The notes under the pieces were generated by a model. The model was not told the origin of the DNA. It saw only the letters and a program-made list of their open reading frames with translations, and did not search any database. A stretch of DNA of 40,956 bases from an uncultured Burkholderiales bacterium (GTDB lineage Bacteria > Pseudomonadota > Gammaproteobacteria > Burkholderiales > Burkholderiaceae), in assembly GCA_946480465.1 (NCBI GenBank), contig CAMLJY010000056.1:1-40956 (forward strand). The letters run 5' to 3'. The translations under genes were made by a program, and so were the position numbers. Position 1 is the first letter of the stretch. The number at the start of each line of letters is the position of its first letter. This document shows positions 1 through 9,325 of this stretch, one piece after another.

Positions 1-1388
1 TGACAAGTACAACGGCAGCGCGGCCCGCGCGTATCGGTATGGTATCGCTCGGGTGTCCGAAGGCCCTCACGGACTCCGAGCTGATCCTGACCCAGCTCTC
101 CGCGGAGGGTTACGAGACGAGCAAGACCTTCGCCGGTGCCGATCTGGTCATCGTCAACACCTGCGGCTTCATCGACGATGCGGTGAAGGAGAGCCTGGAC
201 ACCATCGGCGAAGCGCTGGCCGAGAACGGCCGCGTCATCGTCACCGGCTGCCTCGGCGCCCGGGCGGGGGCGGATGGCGGCAACCTCATCAAGGCGGTGC
301 ACCCGAAGGTGCTGGCCGTCACCGGCCCGCACGCGACGCAGGAGGTGATGGATGCCGTGCACCAGCACGCGCCCAAGCCGCACGATCCCTTCATCGACCT
401 GGTGCCCGAAGCGCGGGGCATCGCCGGCATCAAGCTCACGCCCAAGCACTACGCGTACCTCAAGATCAGCGAGGGCTGCAACCACCGCTGCACCTTCTGC
501 ATCATCCCCAGCATGCGCGGCGACCTGGTGTCGCGCCCGGTGGGGGACGTGCTGTCGGAGGCGCGCGCGCTGTTCGAATCCGGCGTCAAGGAGCTGCTGG
601 TCGTCAGCCAGGACACCAGCGCCTACGGCGTCGACGTGAAGTACCGCACCGGCTTCTTCGACGGCAAGCCGGTCAAGACCCGCATGGTGGAGCTGTGCCA
701 GCAGCTGGGCGAACTGGCCGCGCCGCATGGTGCCTGGGTGCGCCTGCACTACGTCTACCCGTACCCGCACGTGGACGAGGTGCTGCCGCTGATGGCGTCC
801 GGCCACGTGCTGCCCTACCTGGACGTGCCGTTCCAGCATGCACACCCCGAGGTGCTGCGCCGCATGAGGCGCCCGGCCAGCGGCGAACGCAACCTGGAGC
901 GCCTGCTGAAGTGGCGCGAGGCCTGCCCGGAGCTGGTGATCCGCTCCACCTTCATCGCCGGCTTCCCCGGCGAAACCGAGGCCGAGTTCCAGGCCCTGCT
1001 CGATTTCGTGCGCGAGGCGCAGATCGACCGCGCCGGCTGCTTCGCCTATTCGCCGGTCGATGGTGCGGCCGCCAACGCGCTGCCCGACCCGGTGCCCGCC
1101 GAACTGCGCGAGGAGCGCCGTGCCCGTTTCATGGCCGTGGCGGAGGAAGTGTCGGTCGCGCGGCTGCAGCGCCGCATCGGCGCCACCATGCAGGTGCTGG
1201 TCGACCGTGCCCCGGCGCTGGGCCGCAAGGGCGGCGTCGGCCGCAGCTATGCCGATGCGCCGGAGATCGACGGCACCGTGCGCCTGCTGCCGCCGGAAAA
1301 GGCGTCGAAGACGCTCAAGGTCGGCGAGTTCACGCGGGCGCGCATCGTCGGCGCCGAGGGGCACGACCTGATCGGCGTGCCTGTCTGA
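1..1388 (+). CDS. rimO: Ribosomal protein S12 methylthiotransferase RimO (5' end cut by the window edge)
   Basis: RimO is a radical-SAM enzyme that puts a methylthio group on a conserved aspartate of ribosomal protein S12. The N-terminal MTTase domain shows its three cluster cysteines in SLGCPKA, NTCGF and TGCLG. The radical-SAM triad is CNHRCTFC, followed by IIPSMRG, and a TRAM-like domain closes the protein. The first in-frame ATG in the window is at 39, but the frame is open upstream and encodes [12 protein letters not shown], which fits the usual RimO lead-in RIGxVSLGCPK. Bases 1-2 are TG, so if the preceding base is A the true ATG lies at position 0. The stop (TGA, 1386-1388) overlaps the ATG of the next gene, implying translational coupling. 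Identity is very secure; only the first base is missing or unknown. Confidence 0.96.
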   Translation, partial: TSTTAARPARIGMVSLGCPKALTDSELILTQLSAEGYETSKTFAGADLVIVNTCGFIDDAVKESLDTIGEALAENGRVIVTGCLGARAGADGGNLIKAVHPKVLAVTGPHATQEVMDAVHQHAPKPHDPFIDLVPEARGIAGIKLTPKHYAYLKISEGCNHRCTFCIIPSMRGDLVSRPVGDVLSEARALFESGVKELLVVSQDTSAYGVDVKYRTGFFDGKPVKTRMVELCQQLGELAAPHGAWVRLHYVYPYPHVDEVLPLMASGHVLPYLDVPFQHAHPEVLRRMRRPASGERNLERLLKWREACPELVIRSTFIAGFPGETEAEFQALLDFVREAQIDRAGCFAYSPVDGAAANALPDPVPAELREERRARFMAVAEEVSVARLQRRIGATMQVLVDRAPALGRKGGVGRSYADAPEIDGTVRLLPPEKASKTLKVGEFTRARIVGAEGHDLIGVPV

Positions 1389-2569
1389 TGGCGTCGGACG
1401 ACATGACCCAGGACCTGATCACCTCCCTGCTGCACCACCCGTACGAACCGCCGGCCGGCTTCGGGGCCGTGATGCCCGGCGTGCACAAGGCTTCGACGGT
1501 CATCTTTCCGAACGTGTCCGCGTTGCGCGCACGCAGCTGGAAGAGCAAGCAGGGCTACACCTACGGCCTGCACGGCACGCCGACGAGCTTCATCCTCGAG
1601 GAGCGCATCGCCGCGCTGGAGGGCGGCCGCTTCTGCGCGCTGGCACCCAGCGGCCTGGCCGCCATCGTGATGACCAACGTGGCGCTGCTGAAGCAGGGCG
1701 ACGAGGTCTTGCTGCCGTCCAATGTGTACGGCCCTTCGCGCGAGATGGCGCGCACGCTGCTCGCCGACTGGGGCATCGCCCATCGGCTCTATGACCCGAT
1801 GGACGCGGCCGCGCTGGGCGCGATGCTCGGCGAGCGCACCCGGCTCGTCTGGATCGAGGCGCCGGGCTCCGTCACGATGGAGTTTCCGGACCTGGGCGGC
1901 CTGGTGCAGGCCGCGAAGTCGCGGGGCGTGCTGACCGCGCTCGACAACACCTGGGGCGCCGGCATCGCCTTCCGTGCCTTCGAGGTCGGCGTGGACATCG
2001 TGATGCAGGCGCTGACCAAATACCCCTCCGGCGGCGCCGACGTGCTGATGGGCTCGGTCGTCACCCGCGACCAGGCGCTGCACGAGCGCATCCTGCAGGC
2101 TCACATGCGCCTGGGCATCGGCATTGCCGGCAACGATGCCGAGATGGTGCTGCGTTCGCTGCCCAGCATCGCGCTGCGCTACCGCGCACAGGACGCGGCA
2201 GCGCGTGAGCTGGCGGCCTTCCTGCAGCGGCAACCGGCCGTCACGCGGCTGCTGCACCCCGCCTTCGAAGGGGCGCCGGGACACGAGCACTGGCGGCGGC
2301 ACTGCAGCGCGGCTGCCGGGCTGTTCTCGGTGCTGCTGAACCCGGCGCTGCCGGCCGGGCGGGTCGACGCCTTCGTCGACGCACTGCGCCTCTTCAAGAT
2401 CGGCTACTCCTGGGGCGGCCCGGTGAGCCTGGCCGTGCCCTACGACACGCGCCTTCTGCGCGACGACGCTTCGGCGCTGCCGGGGCACCTCGTGCGCTTC
2501 TCGGTCGGCCTGGAAGCAGTGGCGGACTTGGTGGAAGATGTGGAACAGGCCTTGCGCCAGCTGGGCTGA
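1388..2569 (+). CDS. metC: Cystathionine beta-lyase, PLP-dependent (MetC/PatB type)
   Basis: A Cys/Met-metabolism PLP enzyme of 393 residues, predicted to cleave cystathionine to homocysteine, pyruvate and ammonia in the cytosol. Visible family marks are the substrate/PLP loop YTYGLHGTPT near residues 55-65, the PLP-stacking region LAPSGLAAI, the cofactor aspartate in LDNTWGAG, and the Schiff-base lysine in ALTKYPSGGADVLMG. The C-terminal part has SWGGPVSLAVP and LVRFSVGLE, typical of cystathionine beta-lyases rather than gamma-synthases. The ATG at 1388 overlaps the rimO stop (TGATG). The open frame extends far upstream in rimO's alternative frame, but that part is a shadow. Substrate choice (cystathionine versus other sulfur amino acids) is inferred from family resemblance. 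Confidence 0.9.
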   Translation: MASDDMTQDLITSLLHHPYEPPAGFGAVMPGVHKASTVIFPNVSALRARSWKSKQGYTYGLHGTPTSFILEERIAALEGGRFCALAPSGLAAIVMTNVALLKQGDEVLLPSNVYGPSREMARTLLADWGIAHRLYDPMDAAALGAMLGERTRLVWIEAPGSVTMEFPDLGGLVQAAKSRGVLTALDNTWGAGIAFRAFEVGVDIVMQALTKYPSGGADVLMGSVVTRDQALHERILQAHMRLGIGIAGNDAEMVLRSLPSIALRYRAQDAAARELAAFLQRQPAVTRLLHPAFEGAPGHEHWRRHCSAAAGLFSVLLNPALPAGRVDAFVDALRLFKIGYSWGGPVSLAVPYDTRLLRDDASALPGHLVRFSVGLEAVADLVEDVEQALRQLG

Positions 2570-2640
2570 ACGGCGACCATCCGGGCCGCTGCCAGGCGCT
2601 TGCCACTGGCCATCGTGGTGTTAACAGGCTTTTCGTTGTC

Positions 2641-3558
2641 ATGTCCGGCGATACCACCGTCCTCCTGAAGACCGGCGATCACTCGCTGGTGATGAACCTG
2701 AACGGCCCGCAGCAGCGTCGGTCGTGCCTGATCGTGTACAGCGGCAGCGAAACCGGTAAGCGCTACGTGCTCGACGGCACCCGCATGTCCATCGGCCGCC
2801 TGGCCGACACGGCGGTGTTCATCGACAACCCCAGCGTCAGCCGCCGCCACGCCGAGATCGAGGCCAGCGGCGACGTCGTCGTCATCCGCGACCTGGGCTC
2901 CTCGAACGGCACGCACGTCAACGAGACCAAGATCGGCGGCCCGGTGCCCCTGAAGCACGGCGACCTGATCCGCCTGGGCAAGGTCATCCTGAAGTTCTAC
3001 GAGCACGAGAGCGTCGACGTGCTGCTGCACGACCGCATTTACCGCATGGCGACGGTGGATTCCGGCACCGAGATCTTCAACCGGCAGTACCTCACCGATT
3101 TCCTGAACGGCGAGTTCAAGCTCGCGAAGCTGACTGGCCGGCCGCTGTCGGTCATCTACTACGACCTCGACTTCTTCAAGTCCGTCAACGACCGCTATGG
3201 CCACGGCGGCGGCGACGTGGTGCTGAAGGAGAGCGCCGGCGTCGTGAAGGCGGTGCTGCGCAAGGACGACCTGCTCGGCCGCCTCGGCGGCGAGGAATTC
3301 GTGGTGGTGCTGCCCAACACCGTGGCGGCGGGGGCGGTGGATCTGGCGGAGCGCATCCGCCTGGCGATGGAATCGCATGCCTTCACGCTGCCGGCGGATC
3401 CGGCGCGCGGCCAGCCGGAGCAGGTGCACCGGCAGACGGTGTCGCTGGGCGTGGCCGAACTGATCCCGTCGATGCAGGAGGCGCGGCAGCTGCTGGATGC
3501 GGCTGACCGCGCGCTCTATCAGGCAAAGCAGGCGGGCCGCAACCGGCTCGCCATCTGA
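2641..3558 (+). CDS. FHA-GGDEF diguanylate cyclase
   Basis: A 305-residue soluble protein joining a phosphothreonine-binding FHA domain to a GGDEF domain that makes cyclic di-GMP from two GTP. FHA core residues are visible: IGR at 51-53, SRRH at 67-70 and SSNGTH at 87-92. The GGDEF domain starts near 140, has the metal-binding aspartate in YYDLDFFK (about 175) and an intact active-site loop GGEEF at 216-220. An inhibitory I-site RxxD (RKDD, 207-210) sits exactly five residues before the loop, so product inhibition is expected. The usual DxLTGLxNR entry motif is altered to DSGTEIFNR. No membrane segment is seen. FHA-GGDEF proteins are known in other bacteria, for example DgcB of Bdellovibrio; by analogy a Ser/Thr kinase signal may control this enzyme. 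Confidence 0.92.
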   Translation: MSGDTTVLLKTGDHSLVMNLNGPQQRRSCLIVYSGSETGKRYVLDGTRMSIGRLADTAVFIDNPSVSRRHAEIEASGDVVVIRDLGSSNGTHVNETKIGGPVPLKHGDLIRLGKVILKFYEHESVDVLLHDRIYRMATVDSGTEIFNRQYLTDFLNGEFKLAKLTGRPLSVIYYDLDFFKSVNDRYGHGGGDVVLKESAGVVKAVLRKDDLLGRLGGEEFVVVLPNTVAAGAVDLAERIRLAMESHAFTLPADPARGQPEQVHRQTVSLGVAELIPSMQEARQLLDAADRALYQAKQAGRNRLAI

Positions 3559-3595
3559 TCGTCGGCGCGGGGAACTGCGCCGTGTCCTTCCGCGG

Positions 3596-3768
3596 GCGCG
3601 GTGGCCGCGCAGTGCCTTTGGGCGGCGCGGTGGCCCGCGCCTGAAGCTGTGGACTGGCGCGGTGGCCGGCGCTTGAACTGTTGGACTTGCGCGGTGGCCG
3701 GCGCTTGAACTGTTGGACTTGCGCGGTGGCCCGCGCTTGAACTGTTGGACCGGCGCGGTGGCCCGCGC
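3596..3768. repeat. 32-bp tandem hairpin repeat, six copies
   Basis: Six copies start at 3596, 3625, 3657, 3689, 3721 and 3753. The last four intervals are exactly 32 bases and the first is 29. Each unit begins with a near-palindrome of the form GCGCGG-TGGC-CCGCGC, followed by a 16-base linker close to TTGAACTGTTGGACTT. Copies 2 and 3 carry CGGCGC as the right arm, giving one mismatch; copy 1 (3596) has a 3-base loop. The array fills the gap between the convergent diguanylate cyclase and argG. It may act in bidirectional termination or RNA stabilisation; this is inference. It is not a CRISPR, since the units are contiguous and the linkers are also repeated. Confidence 0.9.
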
Positions 3769-3781
3769 CGGGTGGGACCCT

Positions 3782-5203
<1,422 letters not shown>

Positions 5204-5208
5204 TCAGG

Positions 5209-6366
5209 TCAGAGTGTCGCGACCCAGGGGTGTGCCTGCCGGTCGCCATGCGCCTTCAGGAAGGCCCGGGTCGACTCGGTGAGCAGGCCGTGGCCATGCA
5301 TCTGCAGCACCTCGGTATCGACGATGTCGTTGACCTCGAGGATCATCGGACCGCGGTCGGTCAGCGCGAAGTCCCAGTGCTGGATCTGCATCAGCGGGAA
5401 GACGGGACCGGCGGCATGGCAGATGTCGAGCACCTTGTCCCAGTCCGGCAGGCGGAAGCCGTTGAGCTTGGCCATCATCGCGGCCTGGCCGGGCGTGGGC
5501 ACGCGCACGGGGCTGAGGCCGGCGACGGCATCGCGCACCTCGCCGGTCTCGAGGTCGATGTCGGCGACCAAGTTGCCCCACTTGCCGAGGCTGAAGTTGT
5601 CGACCGTGTTGGGGGCCAGAGCGATCTTCCAGATGGCCCGGATGGGGCGCACCCCGTCGGGCCCGTTCAGGCAGACCACGCGGGCGCCGCAGATGGCGTT
5701 CCATTCGGTCAGCTTCTGGATGGCCGGGTGCACGAACTGCCGCGGCTGGAACAGGCAGCCGCAGGCCGGCTTGTGGTAGCGCACGTCGACCGGCTCGGTC
5801 AGGCGCTTCAGGAATGCGTCGATCGGCATCGGGCCGGTGCCGGGCAGCACGACGCTGTCCGTGGCAGCGTCGTAGCCATCGACCGCGACGGCGCCGAAGC
5901 CTTGCTGGGAATAGGACGGTTTGACGAAGAGCGGATAGATGTCCGGGTCGCGCAGGAACTGGCGCACCGCATCGACGGTTTTCAGGTGCCGGCCCAGCGA
6001 GGCGGAGATCGACCGCGCGGGGTGGTAGGTGGCCGCGATCGGTGCCAGCGGCAGCCCGGCGGCATGCGCAAGGGCGCAGAAGGTCAGCTTGTCCCAGGCC
6101 GGCAGTACGCCCTGGCGCGGGTTCAAGGCCTCGCTGAAGGCGGGACGCAGGCGCCAGCCCAGATAGTCGACCGCGCCGCGGCCTTTCTGGTACTTGTCGT
6201 CGTACAGGCGGTACCAGTAGTAGTCGGACGTGCCGCACTGGCCGCCCAGGTTGCGCAGCGAGCGGATCTCGCGCAGCTGCCGCACGGTGCTCTTGCCGCC
6301 CCGGGCCTTCGCGTGGGCGACCCAATCGCGGTATTCCTGCAGCTGCGCCATGCGTGCCGAGTTCAT
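5209..6366 (-). CDS. ATP-grasp enzyme, sugar-transfer-associated type; substrate unknown
   Basis: A 385-residue soluble protein. I recognise an ATP-grasp fold from the segment YPLFVKPSYSQQGFGA (ATP-binding lysine and flexible loop, near residues 145-160) and the C-terminal metal-binding stretch WDFALTDRGPMILEVND, where the acidic and Asn residues coordinate Mg-ATP. The N-terminal region with GGQCGTSDYYWYRLYDDKY is typical of the sugar-transfer-associated ATP-grasp family rather than of carbamoyl-phosphate or glutathione synthetases. Such enzymes join a carboxylate to an amine or thiol through an acyl phosphate; the substrate here cannot be read from sequence. A strong ribosome-binding site (GGAGAGGAAG) precedes the ATG. 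It follows argG upstream on the same strand (80 bases apart) but no glycosyltransferase is adjacent, so context gives little help. Confidence 0.75.
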   Translation of the reverse strand: MNSARMAQLQEYRDWVAHAKARGGKSTVRQLREIRSLRNLGGQCGTSDYYWYRLYDDKYQKGRGAVDYLGWRLRPAFSEALNPRQGVLPAWDKLTFCALAHAAGLPLAPIAATYHPARSISASLGRHLKTVDAVRQFLRDPDIYPLFVKPSYSQQGFGAVAVDGYDAATDSVVLPGTGPMPIDAFLKRLTEPVDVRYHKPACGCLFQPRQFVHPAIQKLTEWNAICGARVVCLNGPDGVRPIRAIWKIALAPNTVDNFSLGKWGNLVADIDLETGEVRDAVAGLSPVRVPTPGQAAMMAKLNGFRLPDWDKVLDICHAAGPVFPLMQIQHWDFALTDRGPMILEVNDIVDTEVLQMHGHGLLTESTRAFLKAHGDRQAHPWVATL

Positions 6367-6417
6367 TCTTCCTCTCCCCCTGAATTCGAGGGCGGATCTT
6401 ACGGGCTGCCGCGTCCC

Positions 6418-6939
6418 TCAGATCGATGGCCCTGGCGCGGCCGCGTCCAGGATGCCTTCGTGGACCAGCAGCGCCCGCTTTCGCGCCAGTCCACCGGCAT
6501 AGCCGGTCAGCCCACCGTCCCGGCCGAGCACGCGGTGGCAGGGCACGAGCACCGAGACCGGGTTGCGGCCCACCGCGGCGCCGGCGGCACGCACGGCCGC
6601 AGGGCGGCCGGCCTGCTCGGCGATGGCGCCGTAGGTGCTGGTGCGGCCCGGCGGCAGGGCCAGCAGCACGCGCCACACCGCCTGCTGGAAAGGTGTGCCG
6701 GCGCGCAGGTCCAGCGGCAGGTCGCTGGGCCATGTGCCGCGTTCAAAGTACGCGGCCAGCGCTTTGGCAGCCGCCCGCAGCCAGCGCTGGCCGGGTTCGA
6801 CCGGCAGCGGCAGCACACCGGGGTGGTGGGTCTGGCCGTCGAACCAGAGGCCACCCAGGCCCTGCTTGCTGGCGGCTGCGGTCATCGGACCCAGGGGCGT
6901 GTCGATGCGGGCTTGGGCCCTCAGGTGGGCGTGTTTCAT
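6418..6939 (-). CDS. ogt: Methylated-DNA--[protein]-cysteine S-methyltransferase (MGMT/Ogt)
   Basis: A suicide repair protein of 173 residues that removes methyl groups from O6-methylguanine or O4-methylthymine onto its own cysteine. The acceptor is Cys134 in VLVPCHRVLG; the DNA-binding helix-turn-helix and Asn hinge are visible as STYGAIAEQAGRPAAVRAAG and VGRNPVS. The N-terminal ribonuclease-like domain is short, as usual for Ogt. Its ATG (6939-6937) overlaps the TGA of the upstream Ada-AlkA gene (6938-6936), so the two are translated from one message and cover complementary alkylation lesions. It is expected to be induced along with that gene by the upstream protein's Ada sensor domain, by analogy with Ada systems. 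Confidence 0.95.
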   Translation of the reverse strand: MKHAHLRAQARIDTPLGPMTAAASKQGLGGLWFDGQTHHPGVLPLPVEPGQRWLRAAAKALAAYFERGTWPSDLPLDLRAGTPFQQAVWRVLLALPPGRTSTYGAIAEQAGRPAAVRAAGAAVGRNPVSVLVPCHRVLGRDGGLTGYAGGLARKRALLVHEGILDAAAPGPSI

Positions 6940-8450
6940 GGGATTTGCTCCGTCGAGGGTGGGGTGGATGGCCCGGTGGACGACGGCTCGAGCCCCAGCC
7001 ACAGCTTCATCACCGCGTAGGCGCGCCAGGGACGCCAGGCTTCCGCCCAGGCCGCGGCCTGGCGCGCATCGCGCGTGGCCAGCGCATTCAGCAGGCCGAT
7101 GTCGGTGGCCGGCCAGGCGTCGGGCCAGGCCAGGGCGCGCATGGCGATCAGCTGCGCGCTCCAGTCGCCGATGCCGGGCAGCTCGCGCAGGGTGGCCAGC
7201 GTGGCCTCCAGCGGCGCCCCGCGGTGCAGGGCGAGGCGGCCCTCGGACACCGCCCGCGCCAGTGCCTGCAAGGCGCCGACGCGCTGGCGCACGATGCCGA
7301 GCTTGCCGATCACCTCGGGGTCCGCCGCGGCGATCGTGGCTGCGTCGGGAAACAGGCGCTCGAGGCCGGGGAACGGCGTGGCCTGCGGGGTGCCGAAGCG
7401 TTCGACGAGGCGGCGCGTCAGCGTGCGCGCGGCCGCGACGGTGACCTGCTGGCCGAGGATCACGCGGACGGCGCTCTCGAAGCCGTCGGCGCTGCCGCAC
7501 AGGCGGATGCCAGGACGATCGGGACCGGGCACCGCGCCGAGCACGGGGTCGATCTGCTGCGGATCGGCATCCAGGTCCAGGCATTGCCGGATGCGCTGGA
7601 CGACGATGCCCAGCACCGGCAGCAGCGTGGGCGCGAGCATCAGGTGCAGCTCGTGCCGCTCGGGCACGAAGCGGGCCTCGATCCAGCCCGCCAGTGCCTG
7701 GCCCCGGTGCGTGACGGCCAGCGTGCGGCGCAGCGCCAGCCCGTCGACCTGTTCGACGCCCGCCACGGCCCGGTTGGCGAAGAAGGCCAGCACGCCGTCC
7801 AGGTCGTAGGGCGGGCGGTAGGCCAGCCGCACCGTGGCCGCGCCGTCTGCCTGGGCCGCGGTTCGTGAACTGCGCGGCGCCTGCGCGCGTTCGCGGCGCA
7901 GGGCGGTCGGGCTCATGCGATAACGCTCGGAAAACGCGGCATTGAAACGGCGCAGGCTGGCATAGCCCGAGGCCAGCGCCACTTGCGTGACCGGCATCGC
8001 GGTGTCGGTCAGCAACTGTTTGGCCAGCAGCAGGCGCCGTGTCGTCAGGTAGTCGATCGGCGTCACGCCATGGGCCTGGGCGAAGATGCGGCGCAGGTGG
8101 CGGTCCGTTACGCCCAGGCGGGCGGCGATCTCCGGCAGCGCGGGATCGCTGCCTTCGTGCGCGGCGGCCTCCAGCAGCAGCGCGGCCTGCTGCGCCAGCA
8201 CCGCGGACGAATCGGTCAGCGACAGGCCGGGCGCCATCTCGGGCCGGCAGCGCAGGCAAGGGCGGAAACCGTTCGATTCCGCGAGCGCCGCATTGGCGAA
8301 GAAGCGGCAGTTCTCGCGCCGCGGCGTGCGCACCCGGCACACCGGGCGGCAGTAGACGCCGGTCGACGTCACGCCGACGAAGAGCCGGCCGTCGAAGCGG
8401 GCGTCGTGGGTGGTCAGCGCGCGGTAGGCGGCGTCGTCGTGCAGGGTCAT
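6936..8450 (-). CDS. alkA: Ada sensor/AraC regulator fused to AlkA 3-methyladenine glycosylase
   Basis: A three-part alkylation-response protein of 504 residues. Residues 1-75 form the Ada methylphosphotriester domain with zinc cysteines C34, C38, C65 and C68, the first being the likely methyl acceptor. Residues 85-190 hold an AraC-type double helix-turn-helix. Residues 205-495 are AlkA: an N-terminal domain, then the helix-hairpin-helix LPGIGDWSA (424-432) and catalytic Asp450 in PATDIGL. It should sense methylated phosphates, activate transcription, and excise alkylated purines. Unlike E. coli Ada it lacks its own MGMT domain, which is supplied by the overlapping downstream gene. The start ATG at 8450 is set by the Ada domain; a TATCAT box lies only seven bases upstream, so the message may be nearly leaderless. 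M. tuberculosis has the same fusion-plus-ogt arrangement. Confidence 0.94.
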   Translation of the reverse strand: MTLHDDAAYRALTTHDARFDGRLFVGVTSTGVYCRPVCRVRTPRRENCRFFANAALAESNGFRPCLRCRPEMAPGLSLTDSSAVLAQQAALLLEAAAHEGSDPALPEIAARLGVTDRHLRRIFAQAHGVTPIDYLTTRRLLLAKQLLTDTAMPVTQVALASGYASLRRFNAAFSERYRMSPTALRRERAQAPRSSRTAAQADGAATVRLAYRPPYDLDGVLAFFANRAVAGVEQVDGLALRRTLAVTHRGQALAGWIEARFVPERHELHLMLAPTLLPVLGIVVQRIRQCLDLDADPQQIDPVLGAVPGPDRPGIRLCGSADGFESAVRVILGQQVTVAAARTLTRRLVERFGTPQATPFPGLERLFPDAATIAAADPEVIGKLGIVRQRVGALQALARAVSEGRLALHRGAPLEATLATLRELPGIGDWSAQLIAMRALAWPDAWPATDIGLLNALATRDARQAAAWAEAWRPWRAYAVMKLWLGLEPSSTGPSTPPSTEQIP

Positions 8451-8533
8451 GCGGCCGATGATAGGCAGCCGATGGCGCTGGACTCGCCGTTTTCGGACCT
8501 GTGCCTGAAGCGCCTGCGTCGGCCGCGCGGTCG

Positions 8534-9322
8534 CTACATCGCCTTGAAGCGATGGGCGTAGGCGCGGCTGACCGGCAGCTCCTGCGCCGCGCCCTTCAGC
8601 CGCAGCCACAAGCGGCTCGCTTCGTCGCGGCGGGCTGACACGAGGTGGTCCACATTGATCAGCGTCGAGCGGTGCACCTGCCAGAAGCGCTCGCCGTCGA
8701 GCTGCGCGATCAACTCCTGCAGCGGCATGCGGATCAGGTGCTCGGTGCCCGCGGCCGTGTGCACGACGGTGTACTTCTCGTCGGACTGGAAGTACAGGAC
8801 CTGGGACACGTCGATCTGGTGCGTGAGTTCGCCCTGGCTGGCCCGGATCCAGCGCAGCGGTGCCGCCGGTGGCGCGCTGCTCGCCATGGCGGCGGGAAGC
8901 AGGCGCTGCAGTGCCCGGGCGAGGCGATCGTCATCGTCGTCCGCGGCTGCCGCCGCGGCCGAGGTGGCGAGCGCCTGTCGAAGCCGCTCGACGGTGCGCG
9001 CAAGGCGGTCGGCACGCACCGGCTTCATCACGTAGTCGAGTGCCGCGTGGTCGAAGGCGGCGACCGCGTAGTCGTCGTAGGCCGTCACGAAGACAACCCG
9101 CGTCCTGCCCTCGATGCCCTGTGCGACCTCCAGGCCCGTGAGTCCGGGCATCTGGATGTCCAGGAAGGCCACGTCCGGCTGCAGCGCCGCGATGCCCTCC
9201 GCTGCTTCCACGCCGTTGCGGGCGAGATGCACGATCTGCAAGGACGGCCATGCGGCCTGCAGCAGGTCGCGCAGGTGGTTGGCCAGATGCGGCTCGTCGT
9301 CGGCGATCAGCGCGGTGGGCAT
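8534..9322 (-). CDS. LytTR-family response regulator
   Basis: A 262-residue DNA-binding response regulator. The receiver domain (1-120) has the acidic pocket DDE at 8-10, the phospho-acceptor Asp55 in FLDIQMPG, and the conserved lysine at 100 in YVMKPV. An Ala/Asp-rich linker (about 122-150) leads to a LytTR domain (about 158-260) with YFQSDEKYTVVHT, FWQVHRSTLINVDHL and the C-terminal LPVSRAYAHRFK, all typical of AlgR/LytR proteins, which bind DNA with beta strands. The gene follows the histidine kinase by three bases, so they form one operon and presumably one signalling pair. The target genes and signal cannot be read from sequence. Confidence 0.95.
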   Translation of the reverse strand: MPTALIADDEPHLANHLRDLLQAAWPSLQIVHLARNGVEAAEGIAALQPDVAFLDIQMPGLTGLEVAQGIEGRTRVVFVTAYDDYAVAAFDHAALDYVMKPVRADRLARTVERLRQALATSAAAAAADDDDDRLARALQRLLPAAMASSAPPAAPLRWIRASQGELTHQIDVSQVLYFQSDEKYTVVHTAAGTEHLIRMPLQELIAQLDGERFWQVHRSTLINVDHLVSARRDEASRLWLRLKGAAQELPVSRAYAHRFKAM

Positions 9323-9325
9323 GGG

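Noticed and set aside
3596..3768. CRISPR array
   Set aside because: Units are contiguous 32-base repeats with the linker also repeated; there are no unique spacers and no cas genes nearby.
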